A stretch of 26,328 nucleotides of DNA from a virus: IMG/VR virus record IMGVR_UViG_3300025769_000710, positions 1-26,328 of that record. The stretch is one strand, 5' to 3'. Every line of letters starts with the position of its first letter. Within the stretch, counting starts at the first letter, position 1. The translations under genes and the position numbers were made by a program. Below the pieces are notes generated by a model, which was given only the letters and a program-made list of their open reading frames with translations, had not been told where the DNA came from and searched no databases. Below are positions 6,310 through 13,980 of this stretch, piece after piece.

Positions 6310-6675
6310 CTATTTAAAACTACAATGGATACTTTCTTTAGTATAGGTATGTTCTGAATTTATTTGATGACTACTTACATGGTCAGATATTTCTGTTTGT
6401 TTAGATACAACATCATTCCAAGTAATACCATCAAATCCATAATTATAAGTATGTGCTGTTATTTTAACTTTATAACCATCACCATTTTGTCCGTCATTAT
6501 TGTAATCATATTGTAATTCCCATGTTTCAGGAACTGACAACTCAACAGATGGATAGAAAGATACATGTTCTGTGCCACTATCTCCCATGTTAATTACAGT
6601 ATGAGTTACATCATCAGGAATACTATCAACAAATGTTTGACTTGCTTGGTCCTCAGGGTTGTGATAAACATTCAT
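6310..6675 (-). CDS. hypothetical beta-rich protein, probably fibre-associated
   Basis: 121 residues, ATG 6675 directly after the Gly-rich fibre gene. It has no membrane segment. Rich in Thr, Ser, Asp, Tyr and His, with alternating polar and hydrophobic residues expected of beta strands, and an Asp/Asn-rich stretch DYNNDGQNGDGYKVK (residues 57-71) that resembles a loop for calcium binding. Position between fibre genes and the halogenase cassette suggests a small tail or head-fibre protein, but no family is recognised. Confidence 0.65.
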   Translation of the reverse strand: MNVYHNPEDQASQTFVDSIPDDVTHTVINMGDSGTEHVSFYPSVELSVPETWELQYDYNNDGQNGDGYKVKITAHTYNYGFDGITWNDVVSKQTEISDHVSSHQINSEHTYTKESIHCSFK

Positions 6676-6676
6676 A

Positions 6677-7648
6677 TTAATAACTTGGTGTATAAGACCA
6701 TTGTCTTATACCTCCTGCACCTCCAGCTCTGTTTCCACCATTAGCTTGTATAGTTCCATTATTAGTATAGTTACCACCACGAGCAATATTTATTGAGCCA
6801 CCACCTGAACCTCCACCTCTATGCCATGCCCAACCTGTTGCACCATTCTTACCATTAGCTTGTATATTTCCATTGTTAGTAAAATCTCCACCACAAATTA
6901 TTATTAATAATCCACCTGTTCCATCAGAGTTACCTTGATTTTGTTGACCTGCAGGATTACCTGCTCCACCACCAAAACTAGCACCTGCACCATAACCTGA
7001 GTTCTGAGAACCACCTGCTCCACCATTGTTAGAACCAGCGCCACCTGTTACACCGTTACCACCAGTACCTCCACCTGCACCACCAGAAAATGATGTACCA
7101 CGACCACCTGGTCCAGGATAATCGTTAGATGATGCTGTACCACCACCACCTGTAGTACCATTTGTATTGCTACCTGCTGTATCTTTATTAGCACCTAGTG
7201 CAGGAATATTTTTAACACCATCAATATGTACAGTTTGTCCAACAGCACTAGCACCTCTAGCTGTCATAGATATTGTTCCATTGTTTACAAAATTACCTGA
7301 TGTATATATATACCAACCACGCTTTCTAGTATTAGGTGTAATGGTTGCTCCCGAAGCAATATCAACATCTCCTGTAAATCTTGTCATTAATCCATAAGTA
7401 TCTGCTGTATTAGAACCATAGTTAGTAGAAGCATTGACATCAGGGTCAGCTTCCATAACTTCCATATTTAAATTAACACCATTTACATTTACAGTATTAC
7501 TTTCGTGATTAGATGTACTTACAGTTTGTACTGTACTTTCCATTGGCATAAGTGCTATATGATAATCTAAATATGCAGATTGGTCTGTACCATCATAAGT
7601 TATACCGCCTGAAGTTACTATTGCTTTAGACAATCCTAAAGGTGACAT
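6677..7648 (-). CDS. glycine-rich fibre/adhesin protein
   Basis: 323 residues. AGGAG overlaps the preceding stop and lies six bases before ATG 7648. Residues 1-115 are a mixed beta region, likely the attachment part. A motif NFVNNGTI / DFTNNGNI / NYTNNGTI occurs three times (near 119-126, 255-262 and 293-300). Residues about 162-236 are extremely Gly-rich (runs of GG and GGG with Ser, Asn, Ala), and a second Gly-rich patch lies at 265-313. Gly-rich loop domains of this type occur at receptor-binding tips of phage fibres such as T4-like gp38 adhesins. I infer host-surface binding; such genes vary quickly between related phages. Confidence 0.75.
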   Translation of the reverse strand: MSPLGLSKAIVTSGGITYDGTDQSAYLDYHIALMPMESTVQTVSTSNHESNTVNVNGVNLNMEVMEADPDVNASTNYGSNTADTYGLMTRFTGDVDIASGATITPNTRKRGWYIYTSGNFVNNGTISMTARGASAVGQTVHIDGVKNIPALGANKDTAGSNTNGTTGGGGTASSNDYPGPGGRGTSFSGGAGGGTGGNGVTGGAGSNNGGAGGSQNSGYGAGASFGGGAGNPAGQQNQGNSDGTGGLLIIICGGDFTNNGNIQANGKNGATGWAWHRGGGSGGGSINIARGGNYTNNGTIQANGGNRAGGAGGIRQWSYTPSY

Positions 7649-7657
7649 ATAAAACTC

Positions 7658-8533
7658 CTATCCAAGTGCTAATTGTGAAAATACTAGGTAGTCTGTTCCA
7701 TCATAAAATACTGATACAACATCAATAGCACTAGCATCTGTTGTTAATGTTAGTCCTGCAGCACCTGGTGTTTTAAAAGTTGTGGAGTTTATTTGTGTAG
7801 GTGCAGTATGACTACCTGTACTTTGTCTAAGTATTACGGTAATAGTTGTACCTGCACCCATATTGTTTATGGTCCAAGTTGTTATATTATCATCAAGTGT
7901 TATGTCAAAAACATTTCCATCTTGTACATCTAATGTAAGTGTGTTTGATGTAAAGCTAGTGCCACTATCAGAAGTAGTAGCAATATCTTCTTTATAATCT
8001 TTAGCTACAAACTTTGTAAGTTCTTGGTCACCTGCATCTACAGCACCTGTTAATGTACCACCTGATAAAGGTAATTTAGTATCAGCATATGCTTTAATTG
8101 ATTGTTGTGTAGCACCTTTTGTAGCACTATCAGATGTCATAGTATCTTCATCTAAAAATAATGATGTGTTAACTGCTGTACCATCAGAGTTAATTATTGT
8201 ACTTACTCTATCATTAACATCTTTAAACATTTCTCCAACAACTGCCATACGAATTGTTGTTCCATCTGCATGTGATGGGTCAGTTGCATGTCTACCTTCA
8301 ACATCCCTACCACCTGTTACATCAGCTATTACGCCAGAAATAGAATTTACTAAAACTACTTCTCTTTTAGTTAAACTATCTGGGTCTATTACTAAATAAA
8401 AAGGTCCTGCTATTGCAGAAGTACCATCACTTGTAGGTGCTGCTGATAGTGTAATTGATGTATCAGATGCACCAATATTACCATCTGCTGTGGTTTCAAA
8501 AAAGTTACTAAAATTTAATTCTTGTGCTGTCAT
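7658..8533 (-). CDS. tail fibre-type structural protein
   Basis: 291 residues on a TAATG junction at 8533. Three parts: an N-terminal beta region with VTGGRDVEGRHATDPSHADGTTI (cut here: VTGGRDVEGR at 72-81, then HADGTTI at 88-94), a motif seen in phage tail and baseplate proteins; a short helical linker (about 101-150); LPLSGGTLTGAV (154-165), a common repeat of phage fibre stems; and a C-terminal beta domain with SVFYDGTDYLVFSQ near the end. This is the usual make-up of an adaptor fibre that carries a separate tip, here possibly the Gly-rich protein encoded next. Specific partner is inference. Confidence 0.75.
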   Translation of the reverse strand: MTAQELNFSNFFETTADGNIGASDTSITLSAAPTSDGTSAIAGPFYLVIDPDSLTKREVVLVNSISGVIADVTGGRDVEGRHATDPSHADGTTIRMAVVGEMFKDVNDRVSTIINSDGTAVNTSLFLDEDTMTSDSATKGATQQSIKAYADTKLPLSGGTLTGAVDAGDQELTKFVAKDYKEDIATTSDSGTSFTSNTLTLDVQDGNVFDITLDDNITTWTINNMGAGTTITVILRQSTGSHTAPTQINSTTFKTPGAAGLTLTTDASAIDVVSVFYDGTDYLVFSQLALG

Positions 8534-8712
8534 TAAGCTACTTTCTCCGTATTAATTGTATTACCAAATGATGATAATCCAAAACTTGCTAATCCTACTA
8601 TAGCAGAATAACTGATATCGTCTGTGAAATCAACATCTTCATCTATAGGTTTATTGCCAATAGTATCTATTCCTAAACTACCACCTTCTTTTAATAGTAA
8701 TAACATTGACAT
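8533..8712 (-). CDS. small hypothetical protein
   Basis: A 59-residue ORF from ATG 8712 to a stop that shares a base with the fibre gene start (TAATG). AGGA lies eight bases upstream of the ATG. It starts MSMLLLLKEGGSLGIDTIG, followed by an acidic middle (DEDVDFTDD) and a Gly/Ser-rich hydrophobic end (ISYSAIVGLASFGLSSFG). It fills the gap between the beta-propeller gene and the fibre gene exactly. Family not recognised; a small structural or chaperone protein is possible. Confidence 0.6.
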   Translation of the reverse strand: MSMLLLLKEGGSLGIDTIGNKPIDEDVDFTDDISYSAIVGLASFGLSSFGNTINTEKVA

Positions 8713-8736
8713 AATTAATATCCTACCATATATTTT

Positions 8737-10716
8737 TTATCCACCAAATCTCATTTTACCTAATATATCTATACCAAATACATAAGTACTAGACACATCT
8801 TCTACAACAGGTTGTCTAGTACCACGTACAGTAATTACAGCAAAATGTGTATCTGAGCCTAAAACATCACCTGATGGTATTGGATAGCTTATTCTTTCAA
8901 CAACACCTCTAATAATTTCGTTAGGTTGAAATATTTCTAATGTAACTGAATTACCTTCAAGTTTTCTTAATTCTTGATACAAACTATCTCCAAGACCTTT
9001 TACTGTAATTGGTTTTCTATTAGGTCTTTCAACTCTATCACTTAAATTAACTGGTATTTGAGCCACTACTAACTCTGGTCTAGCTAATGCACGAAACTGT
9101 ATTGATTTAACTTTAGGTGTATTTACACCATTATTTGAACGTAATATTACTTTTCCAATAATATATCTAGCAACTGCTGATATTTGTTTTTCAGTATCTC
9201 CAATACCTGAAGTTTGTTTTAAAGCTAATAAGTAACTTTCATCATCAATATTATCCAATGCTTCAAAAGTATTTGAATACCTTAATTCAACTTCTGTACT
9301 GTTAGGCATATCAAATGTAGATACTTCTGCACCTACAAACTGTTTACTTTCTGCTGTAAAAAAATCTGCAGCAGATGTTATAAGGTAACCTTCATCTTCA
9401 TATGTAGATGTTTCTTTATATACATCAGAACCTTCAACTACTATTACAAATTTACCATCAGATTGTGTAATACCTGATACGTAACTATTGCCAGCTGTTT
9501 GTAAATCTCTAGCCAAACCACCTGTTGGTAAGTAATATCGCCACAAATTTACTTCATTTTCATCTTCTTTAACACCCATATAAACACTATCACGACTTAC
9601 AAACATAGCGTGTGGTGTTGTATCTACGCTATCTACAACAAATTCTTTTACTAATTGTCTATTAGCTAATACATATAAATCATCTGCATTAACAAGTTCT
9701 GCTCTGTATAACCTACCTACACTTCTTGTATTTTCTTTAGTACCAAAAAATATAATTCCTTCAGCAGCAGCAAGAGAATGTATTTCTTCAAAAGGTATTT
9801 TTGTTTGTCCTTGATTTACAAATATACCAGATGATAATTTAAATGAATATATATTACCATCAGTACTAGCAGCTAAAACTACAGCACCACCATCAACAAT
9901 ACCTGTTATTTGATGTGTAGGTTCTACTTCTATTATTGCATCTACTGGTGCAAAAGCTGATGACCAACTATCTTCAAACGCATTTCCTTCCCATACATAC
10001 TCTGCAGTACCATCATTACCAGTTACAAATAAAGTGTTTTTAACAAACCATATACCTGTTAATCCACCGCTAGTATTAAAAGATGTGTTATGTGTTTCCC
10101 AACCGTGTCCATCTGGTTCATAATGTATAAACTCTGAGTTAGATGTACCATCAGCAGTAGTAAAATATACTGTATTTCCAAATGCAGCAGCACCTGTAAA
10201 GTTATAAGTTGCACCATTAGTTGCAGCTAAAATAGTACTCCAAGTTTCTGTACTAGCATCATACTCATGTACAGTTGTACCATCAGTAACGTATATATTA
10301 CCGTTAGTAGTTTGTGTCATATAGTTATTGCTATTACTAAAAGATAAACTTTCTGCAGCTGTTGTGTATAACAAATGTATATGATATGAAGTTTCATCAT
10401 CTCCGTGAAATACATCTATACCTTTGCTATCCCAAAATCTATTAACATCATCTGGTTTTCCATCAGCTCTATGTGCAGTATCTAGTCCTTGACCTGCATC
10501 AAATCTATTTCTTGAATATATACGACCTAAGTTAGATGTAAAGTCTTCAGGATTTTGTTTAACATTAACTTGTTGTCCTGCTTGTACATCAGATGATTGT
10601 ATAGTCATTTCACGACCAGGACCTATTGCAGTACGCAATAAAACATTTTCAATTCTACAATCATACCCGTATCTTCTTGGGTTACTAATAAGACTTGTAG
10701 TAGCTACTCTAGGCAT
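8737..10716 (-). CDS. beta-propeller tail protein (nozzle/tail tubular B-like candidate)
   Basis: 659 residues, TAATG start. Residues about 120-450 contain recurring 40-60-residue units of the form 'hydrophobic strand, turn with Asp/Gly, strand, W/Y' (e.g. NIYVTDGTTVHEYD, TVYFTTADGTS, TLFVTGNDGTAEYVWEG, GNIYSFKLSSG, VYMGVKEDENEVNLWRYY), which I read as a propeller of six to eight blades. The C-terminal 200 residues are another beta region with TVKGLGDSLYQEL and IRGVVERISYP. Podoviral nozzle proteins (T7 gp12-like) have a propeller and follow the adaptor gene, as here. A propeller-bearing minor tail protein is the alternative. Confidence 0.65.
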   Translation of the reverse strand: MPRVATTSLISNPRRYGYDCRIENVLLRTAIGPGREMTIQSSDVQAGQQVNVKQNPEDFTSNLGRIYSRNRFDAGQGLDTAHRADGKPDDVNRFWDSKGIDVFHGDDETSYHIHLLYTTAAESLSFSNSNNYMTQTTNGNIYVTDGTTVHEYDASTETWSTILAATNGATYNFTGAAAFGNTVYFTTADGTSNSEFIHYEPDGHGWETHNTSFNTSGGLTGIWFVKNTLFVTGNDGTAEYVWEGNAFEDSWSSAFAPVDAIIEVEPTHQITGIVDGGAVVLAASTDGNIYSFKLSSGIFVNQGQTKIPFEEIHSLAAAEGIIFFGTKENTRSVGRLYRAELVNADDLYVLANRQLVKEFVVDSVDTTPHAMFVSRDSVYMGVKEDENEVNLWRYYLPTGGLARDLQTAGNSYVSGITQSDGKFVIVVEGSDVYKETSTYEDEGYLITSAADFFTAESKQFVGAEVSTFDMPNSTEVELRYSNTFEALDNIDDESYLLALKQTSGIGDTEKQISAVARYIIGKVILRSNNGVNTPKVKSIQFRALARPELVVAQIPVNLSDRVERPNRKPITVKGLGDSLYQELRKLEGNSVTLEIFQPNEIIRGVVERISYPIPSGDVLGSDTHFAVITVRGTRQPVVEDVSSTYVFGIDILGKMRFGG

Positions 10717-11723
10717 TATGTAGGATAGTTTATGCTATTAAGTGTTACTGGTTCTGGATATTTAGCTCTTAAATTTTTTCTAGCTTGTTGTATTAATACT
10801 TGTTGATACTGCAATAAACTGTTTCTAAGACTATTAGAACTACCTACAGGATAACTTTGTATAGCAATTTGTTCAGTTATATATTTAGCATTGACTTTAT
10901 TAATATCTTTTCCAGCTAACATTTGAGCAGCGACACCAGCCATAACAATTGGCTCGTATTCTGTTTCTAAACCTACTGATGTTAATGTTGTACTCTCTGA
11001 TGTTGGAGATACAAATTTCTTTTTAAATGTAACATAACACTCATAACCAGAAGCTATTCCTTGAAATTGTAATGCATGTACTACTTGTGGTCCAGATGTA
11101 TATGTTTTAGTTCTTTCAATGCTATCTTCATCAGTCCAAGTAAAACCATTAGGTAAATCTACCATTTCTACTGCTACACCAATAAACTTAAGTCCTGTTT
11201 CATCATTACCAGCACTAAAATCTGTATATTGAGATATTGCTTTTATAGGTGCTACTAAATAATTATTGTTATCTACATCAGTACCATAAGTACCTATAAT
11301 CTTATAACCAGTTCCTGATGTTAATGTTTTAGTTTCTACTGCAAATATTGTAGGATAAAGATTTTCTATTTGGTCAGATACAGCATCAAAAACATTTTTA
11401 CGAGGGAAGGTAGGTGTAACTTTAATTAAATCACCTGAACTATGAGCTGCAGCAGTTGTGCCTCTAGCACCTCTTACTACTGTTATTTCATTAGTAACAG
11501 TATTAAGAGCTGTAGAAAACATTAATTCTTGTCCTACTTCAATAATACAACCAGCATCAAGTGCATCTTCTTCTTCAACACTAAACATATTTCCTGCATA
11601 AGATATTGTTGTATCTGAATCAGTTATGCTACTTGTTATATATGAATAAGATTCAACACTTTCAGGTGGTTCTAAATATTCTCTATAAACCCTATCTACT
11701 AGGTCGCCTATTGTTGTACTCAT
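10716..11723 (-). CDS. head-tail connector/adaptor candidate
   Basis: 335 residues; AGGAG five bases before ATG 11723. N-terminal helix (MSTTIGDLVDRVYREYLEP), a beta section with VVRGARGTTAAAHSSGDLI (residues 82-100), a motif seen in several phage tail-associated proteins, then FPRKNVFDAVSDQIENLYPTIF (106-127), which resembles the helix of connector proteins, a mixed beta domain, and a helical C-terminus (about 260-325). It lies between the capsid genes and the propeller gene, where adaptor proteins (T7 gp11-like) are expected. No homology search was possible. Confidence 0.6.
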   Translation of the reverse strand: MSTTIGDLVDRVYREYLEPPESVESYSYITSSITDSDTTISYAGNMFSVEEEDALDAGCIIEVGQELMFSTALNTVTNEITVVRGARGTTAAAHSSGDLIKVTPTFPRKNVFDAVSDQIENLYPTIFAVETKTLTSGTGYKIIGTYGTDVDNNNYLVAPIKAISQYTDFSAGNDETGLKFIGVAVEMVDLPNGFTWTDEDSIERTKTYTSGPQVVHALQFQGIASGYECYVTFKKKFVSPTSESTTLTSVGLETEYEPIVMAGVAAQMLAGKDINKVNAKYITEQIAIQSYPVGSSNSLRNSLLQYQQVLIQQARKNLRAKYPEPVTLNSINYPT

Positions 11724-11731
11724 TAGTACTC

Positions 11732-12064
11732 CTAACTAGACTTAAATATAAGTTGTATTTTTCTATCTGCTGCTTCAGTTCCGTTAGATGTAACTCTTAT
11801 AAAACCAGATGATGCAAAAGCCCAACCACTAGGGTCTACTCTTACTACATCTCCTGCAGTAACTGTGTAAGTAACTGCTGTTCCATCTGTTTCTACTACA
11901 TCTACCCAAGTAGTTCCATCAAATGAAAAATCAAATGTTACGGATGTACCTGTCATAGTTGCAGGAAATACGATACCAGATAATAATAATCCGCCTGTTT
12001 GTACTCCTGTAGAATTACTAGCATCTTCTGAAACGTCAATTAAAGCTTGTTTTGATATTTGCAT
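11732..12064 (-). CDS. small beta-rich virion protein (decoration/connector candidate)
   Basis: 110 residues, AAGGA four bases before ATG 12064. Starts MQISKQALIDVSEDA, then nearly all beta strands: Thr/Val/Ser-rich with FDFSFDGTTWVDVVETDGT (residues 45-63) and an end block FIRVTSNGTEAADRKIQLIF. 'DGTxW' followed by 'IRVxSNGTxAAxRxI' is a pattern I know from small structural proteins near phage capsid genes. It follows the major capsid gene after a hairpin, so a capsid decoration or small neck protein is likely. Not a known enzyme. Confidence 0.65.
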   Translation of the reverse strand: MQISKQALIDVSEDASNSTGVQTGGLLLSGIVFPATMTGTSVTFDFSFDGTTWVDVVETDGTAVTYTVTAGDVVRVDPSGWAFASSGFIRVTSNGTEAADRKIQLIFKSS

Positions 12065-12082
12065 AATGTCCTTACTATAGCA

Positions 12083-12120
12083 GAAGAAATGGGAGGAAGG
12101 TGGATTCCCCCCAAATCTTC
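12083..12120 (-). other. stable hairpin after the major capsid gene, no U-tract
   Basis: On the minus strand, 12120-12083 folds as GAAGA/TCTTC (5 bp), a 2x2 TT/TT mismatch, then TGGGGGG/CCTCCCA (7 pairs including one G-T), with a 10-base loop (12106-12097). It begins ten bases after the capsid stop. The following bases are not T-rich, so it is not a classical intrinsic terminator. It may be an attenuator or protect the capsid mRNA 3' end. Confidence 0.6.
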
Positions 12121-12130
12121 AAATTAATTT

Positions 12131-13249
12131 CTAAGCTACGCCAGAAATCTTTAGGTGATAGGAAGGAGGACCGAAGTCGTATCCCATCTCCATGTAGATT
12201 GCTTTTGCAATTTTTGCAGAATCATCTTGGTCAATATCTCTTACGAATACTGTTCCGTATCCAGGGATATTTGTAAAGACTGGCTGTATGAAAGCAAAGT
12301 CTAAGATGAATGCTGTGTTTGCAGGTAAGATATTAGGGTCAATGACCATAAGACCAATTGAACCAAATGGTGTAACAATTGTGTCAATATCAATACCAGC
12401 GATAGCTCTATCTCTAGGAAGGATAGCACCTGTAATTCCAACATTACCTTCTAGTAATTCTTTGTTTAAGTCAAGCAATTGCTTTGGACTTACGCAAAGT
12501 ACTGGTTGTTGCATTGGAGCATGTGCGTCATATAATCTCTTTAGAGATTCTGCGACTGCATCCCAAGAAAGAACTTGAGCTGCTCCGCCACCATCTCCAT
12601 CAACATCGTTGTAGTATACGTTACCACCAACGAATGTTGGAGCTGCTGTATTATCAGCATTAGCATTTAATGCTACCCATTCTGAAAGACCTCTCATTTC
12701 ACGAGTACCAGCTCCTGGAGTGACGTTAGCACCGTCAGAGAAAGTACCGTTAAATGCGAACCATTCAACTTCTCTAGCTACTTTTTCAAGAGCTAAAGAC
12801 ATTTGCTCTGCAAATTCATCAACAATTGGATTGCTGTTAGCAAGACCTAATTCAGTTCCTGCAGCGTTAGTTCCATCTCCAGCTGATTGTGCAACAGCTG
12901 CTGCTGATAGCGTAAATGGATTTTGATGTTGATATGTTGCCATAGCTGTGTAGGTCATCTTTACACCTTTATGGAAAATTTGAGTAACGCTTGTGTAAGC
13001 TACTCTATCTCTTCCAAGATATTCTGTAGGAGCTGCACCTTCTTGAGCTTTATCTGGCTCAGAAGAAACTGTATGTGAGTCTGCAGCTTGGATTTGCCAG
13101 AAAGTAGATTGAATAACCTTACCTCCGTTTAATCCTCCTGTAGCAGAAAGAAATGGTGTTCTTTGACCACCTACACGGAATAATTCCCCAGAAAAGTTAT
13201 TAATATTCTGAGAATAAATTGTGTTACCTGTCAAGCTTATGCCTGCCAT
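12131..13249 (-). CDS. major capsid protein, HK97-fold (SU10/DUF5309-like)
   Basis: 372 residues. N-terminus MAGISLTGNTIYSQ, then RVGGQRTPFLSATGGLNGGK (26-45), QAADSH and EPDKAQEGAAPTEYLGR (64-80), VTQIFHKGVKMTYTAMA (88-104), a long acidic helix EFAEQMSLALEKVAREVEW (145-163), and a beta-rich second half with FGSIGLMVIDPNILPANTAF and a closing DYGFGPP-like segment. The order matches the SU10/DUF5309 type of HK97-fold major capsid proteins. The gene is visibly less AT-rich than its neighbours and has the strongest Shine-Dalgarno of the window, as expected for the most abundant virion protein. It directly follows the scaffold gene. Confidence 0.85.
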   Translation of the reverse strand: MAGISLTGNTIYSQNINNFSGELFRVGGQRTPFLSATGGLNGGKVIQSTFWQIQAADSHTVSSEPDKAQEGAAPTEYLGRDRVAYTSVTQIFHKGVKMTYTAMATYQHQNPFTLSAAAVAQSAGDGTNAAGTELGLANSNPIVDEFAEQMSLALEKVAREVEWFAFNGTFSDGANVTPGAGTREMRGLSEWVALNANADNTAAPTFVGGNVYYNDVDGDGGGAAQVLSWDAVAESLKRLYDAHAPMQQPVLCVSPKQLLDLNKELLEGNVGITGAILPRDRAIAGIDIDTIVTPFGSIGLMVIDPNILPANTAFILDFAFIQPVFTNIPGYGTVFVRDIDQDDSAKIAKAIYMEMGYDFGPPSYHLKISGVA

Positions 13250-13255
13250 AATAAA

Positions 13256-13260
13256 CCTCC
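13256..13260 (-). promoter_or_regulatory. strong Shine-Dalgarno of the capsid gene
   Basis: GGAGG at 13260-13256, six bases before ATG 13249. It is followed by TTTATT and preceded by TAATACGACAATATAC (13276-13261). Confidence 0.8.
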
Positions 13261-13287
13261 GTATATTGTCGTATTAAATTTGTTTAC

Positions 13288-13749
13288 TTATTTTTTATCT
13301 TGTTCAATCAAATTAAGCTTTGCTCTTAAACTGTCCTTTACAGTACCGTTTTGTATAACATTAGCTAATTGTTCGTTCAAGTTTTTTGGTACATCTGAAC
13401 TAGAATTTGCATCAAGTGCAGCTACTCTAGCACGTGCATCATCTTGTACCACTGGTTCAGGTTCAGGTTGTGTTATTTCCTCAACTTGACCTGTAGTTTC
13501 AAAACCATACTCGTCTTTAGCAAACTGTGCGATAGATTCTGCATCAACAGGACCATCATACACTTGTTTCAACGCTTTACCGAAACCTTTGTCAGTAGAT
13601 AAACCTAGCTTTCCAAAAACATTATTAATTTCTTTATCTTTAAAAGAAGCTAACTCTGCCTCTAGTTTTTTGATAGTTTCATCTTTTCTATCAATAGTTT
13701 CTCTCATTTGTTTTACACCATGTTCATTAGGTGCATCAAATTCTTCCAT
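13288..13749 (-). CDS. capsid scaffolding protein
   Basis: I choose ATG 13749 (153 residues) because GGAGGT ends four bases before it; the in-frame GTG at 13761 would place the start in front of that Shine-Dalgarno. Residues 1-40 are a charged, heptad-like helix (MRETIDRKDETIKKLEAELASF), followed by a compact helical part, a Pro/Glu linker (EEITQPEPEPVVQ near 93-105) and a basic helical C-terminus (KDSLRAKLNLIEQDKK). Small, acidic-then-basic helical proteins directly before the major capsid gene are typical scaffolds; their C-terminal basic helix binds the capsid protein. No protease is visible beside it. Confidence 0.75.
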   Translation of the reverse strand: MEEFDAPNEHGVKQMRETIDRKDETIKKLEAELASFKDKEINNVFGKLGLSTDKGFGKALKQVYDGPVDAESIAQFAKDEYGFETTGQVEEITQPEPEPVVQDDARARVAALDANSSSDVPKNLNEQLANVIQNGTVKDSLRAKLNLIEQDKK

Positions 13750-13753
13750 TAGT

Positions 13754-13759
13754 ACCTCC
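13754..13759 (-). promoter_or_regulatory. Shine-Dalgarno deciding the scaffold start
   Basis: GGAGGT at 13759-13754, followed by ACTA and ATG 13749. It stands outside the last proposed leader helix (which ends at 13765), so it would be exposed in that fold. Confidence 0.75.
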
Positions 13760-13761
13760 AC

Positions 13762-13945
13762 TATGTGTTAACCTATCAGACAAGACCATAGGCATCTTGC
13801 CGTGGTGCTACCTATAACACTTGACTTATACCTCTGGTAGCTAATAGCTATAAGTCCATTACTCTACGATTTTTAATACGAGCTTTCAACGTAGGCTTCG
13901 AAAGCTGATTGCAGGTCTATTATTTTGCGGACCACGCAACGCTAT
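13762..13945 (-). ncRNA. candidate structured leader RNA before scaffold/capsid genes
   Basis: No ORF explains these about 185 bases, and by hand count the stretch 13960-13761 is near 40% G+C, richer than its surroundings. Minus-strand helices: H1 TTGCG/CGCAA (13939-13935 with 13929-13925); H2 AGCTTTC/GAAAGCT (13906-13900 with 13887-13881), whose loop CTACG (13894-13890) is complementary to CGTAG (13868-13864), a possible H-type pseudoknot; H3 GACTTATA/TATAAGTC (13856-13849 with 13830-13823); H4 GTGTTA/TAACAC (13820-13815 with 13770-13765) enclosing H5 ACCA-C-GGCA/TGCC-TA-TGGT (13806-13785). A promoter precedes it and a Shine-Dalgarno follows. It could be a cis-acting control element or a stand-alone RNA. 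The fold was found by eye. Confidence 0.55.
13847..13858 (-). repeat. 12-base direct repeat, copy 2 (leader)
   Basis: TGGACTTATAGC on the minus strand at 13858-13847, identical to 13979-13968. This copy forms the 5' arm of leader helix H3. Confidence 0.7.
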
Positions 13946-13951
13946 ATGAAT

Positions 13952-13980
13952 ATTATATACTTAGTCTGCTATAAGTCCAA
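13952..13980 (-). promoter_or_regulatory. sigma70-type promoter for scaffold/capsid transcription
   Basis: A perfect -10 box TATAAT lies at 13957-13952. The -35 region is weaker: TTGGAC at 13980-13975 with a 17-base spacer, or TGGACT one base on with 16 bases (four of six matches). Transcription would start near 13945 and give a leader of about 195 nt before scaffold ATG 13749. The promoter overlaps the last codons of the preceding gene. It suggests extra transcription of the capsid module by the host RNA polymerase. Confidence 0.6.

Noticed and set aside
12083-12120. Intrinsic terminator after the capsid gene
   Set aside because: The hairpin is strong, but the bases after it (TGCTATAGTAAGGA) have no T-run; kept as a hairpin of unknown role.
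13749-13761. GTG 13761 as start of the scaffold gene
   Set aside because: It overlaps the GGAGGT that serves ATG 13749, so the longer version would lack its own ribosome binding site.
13762-13960. A tRNA or tRNA remnant in the gap before the scaffold gene
   Set aside because: There is no seven-pair acceptor closing a 73-90-base unit, no GTTCRA T-arm and no anticodon-arm spacing.
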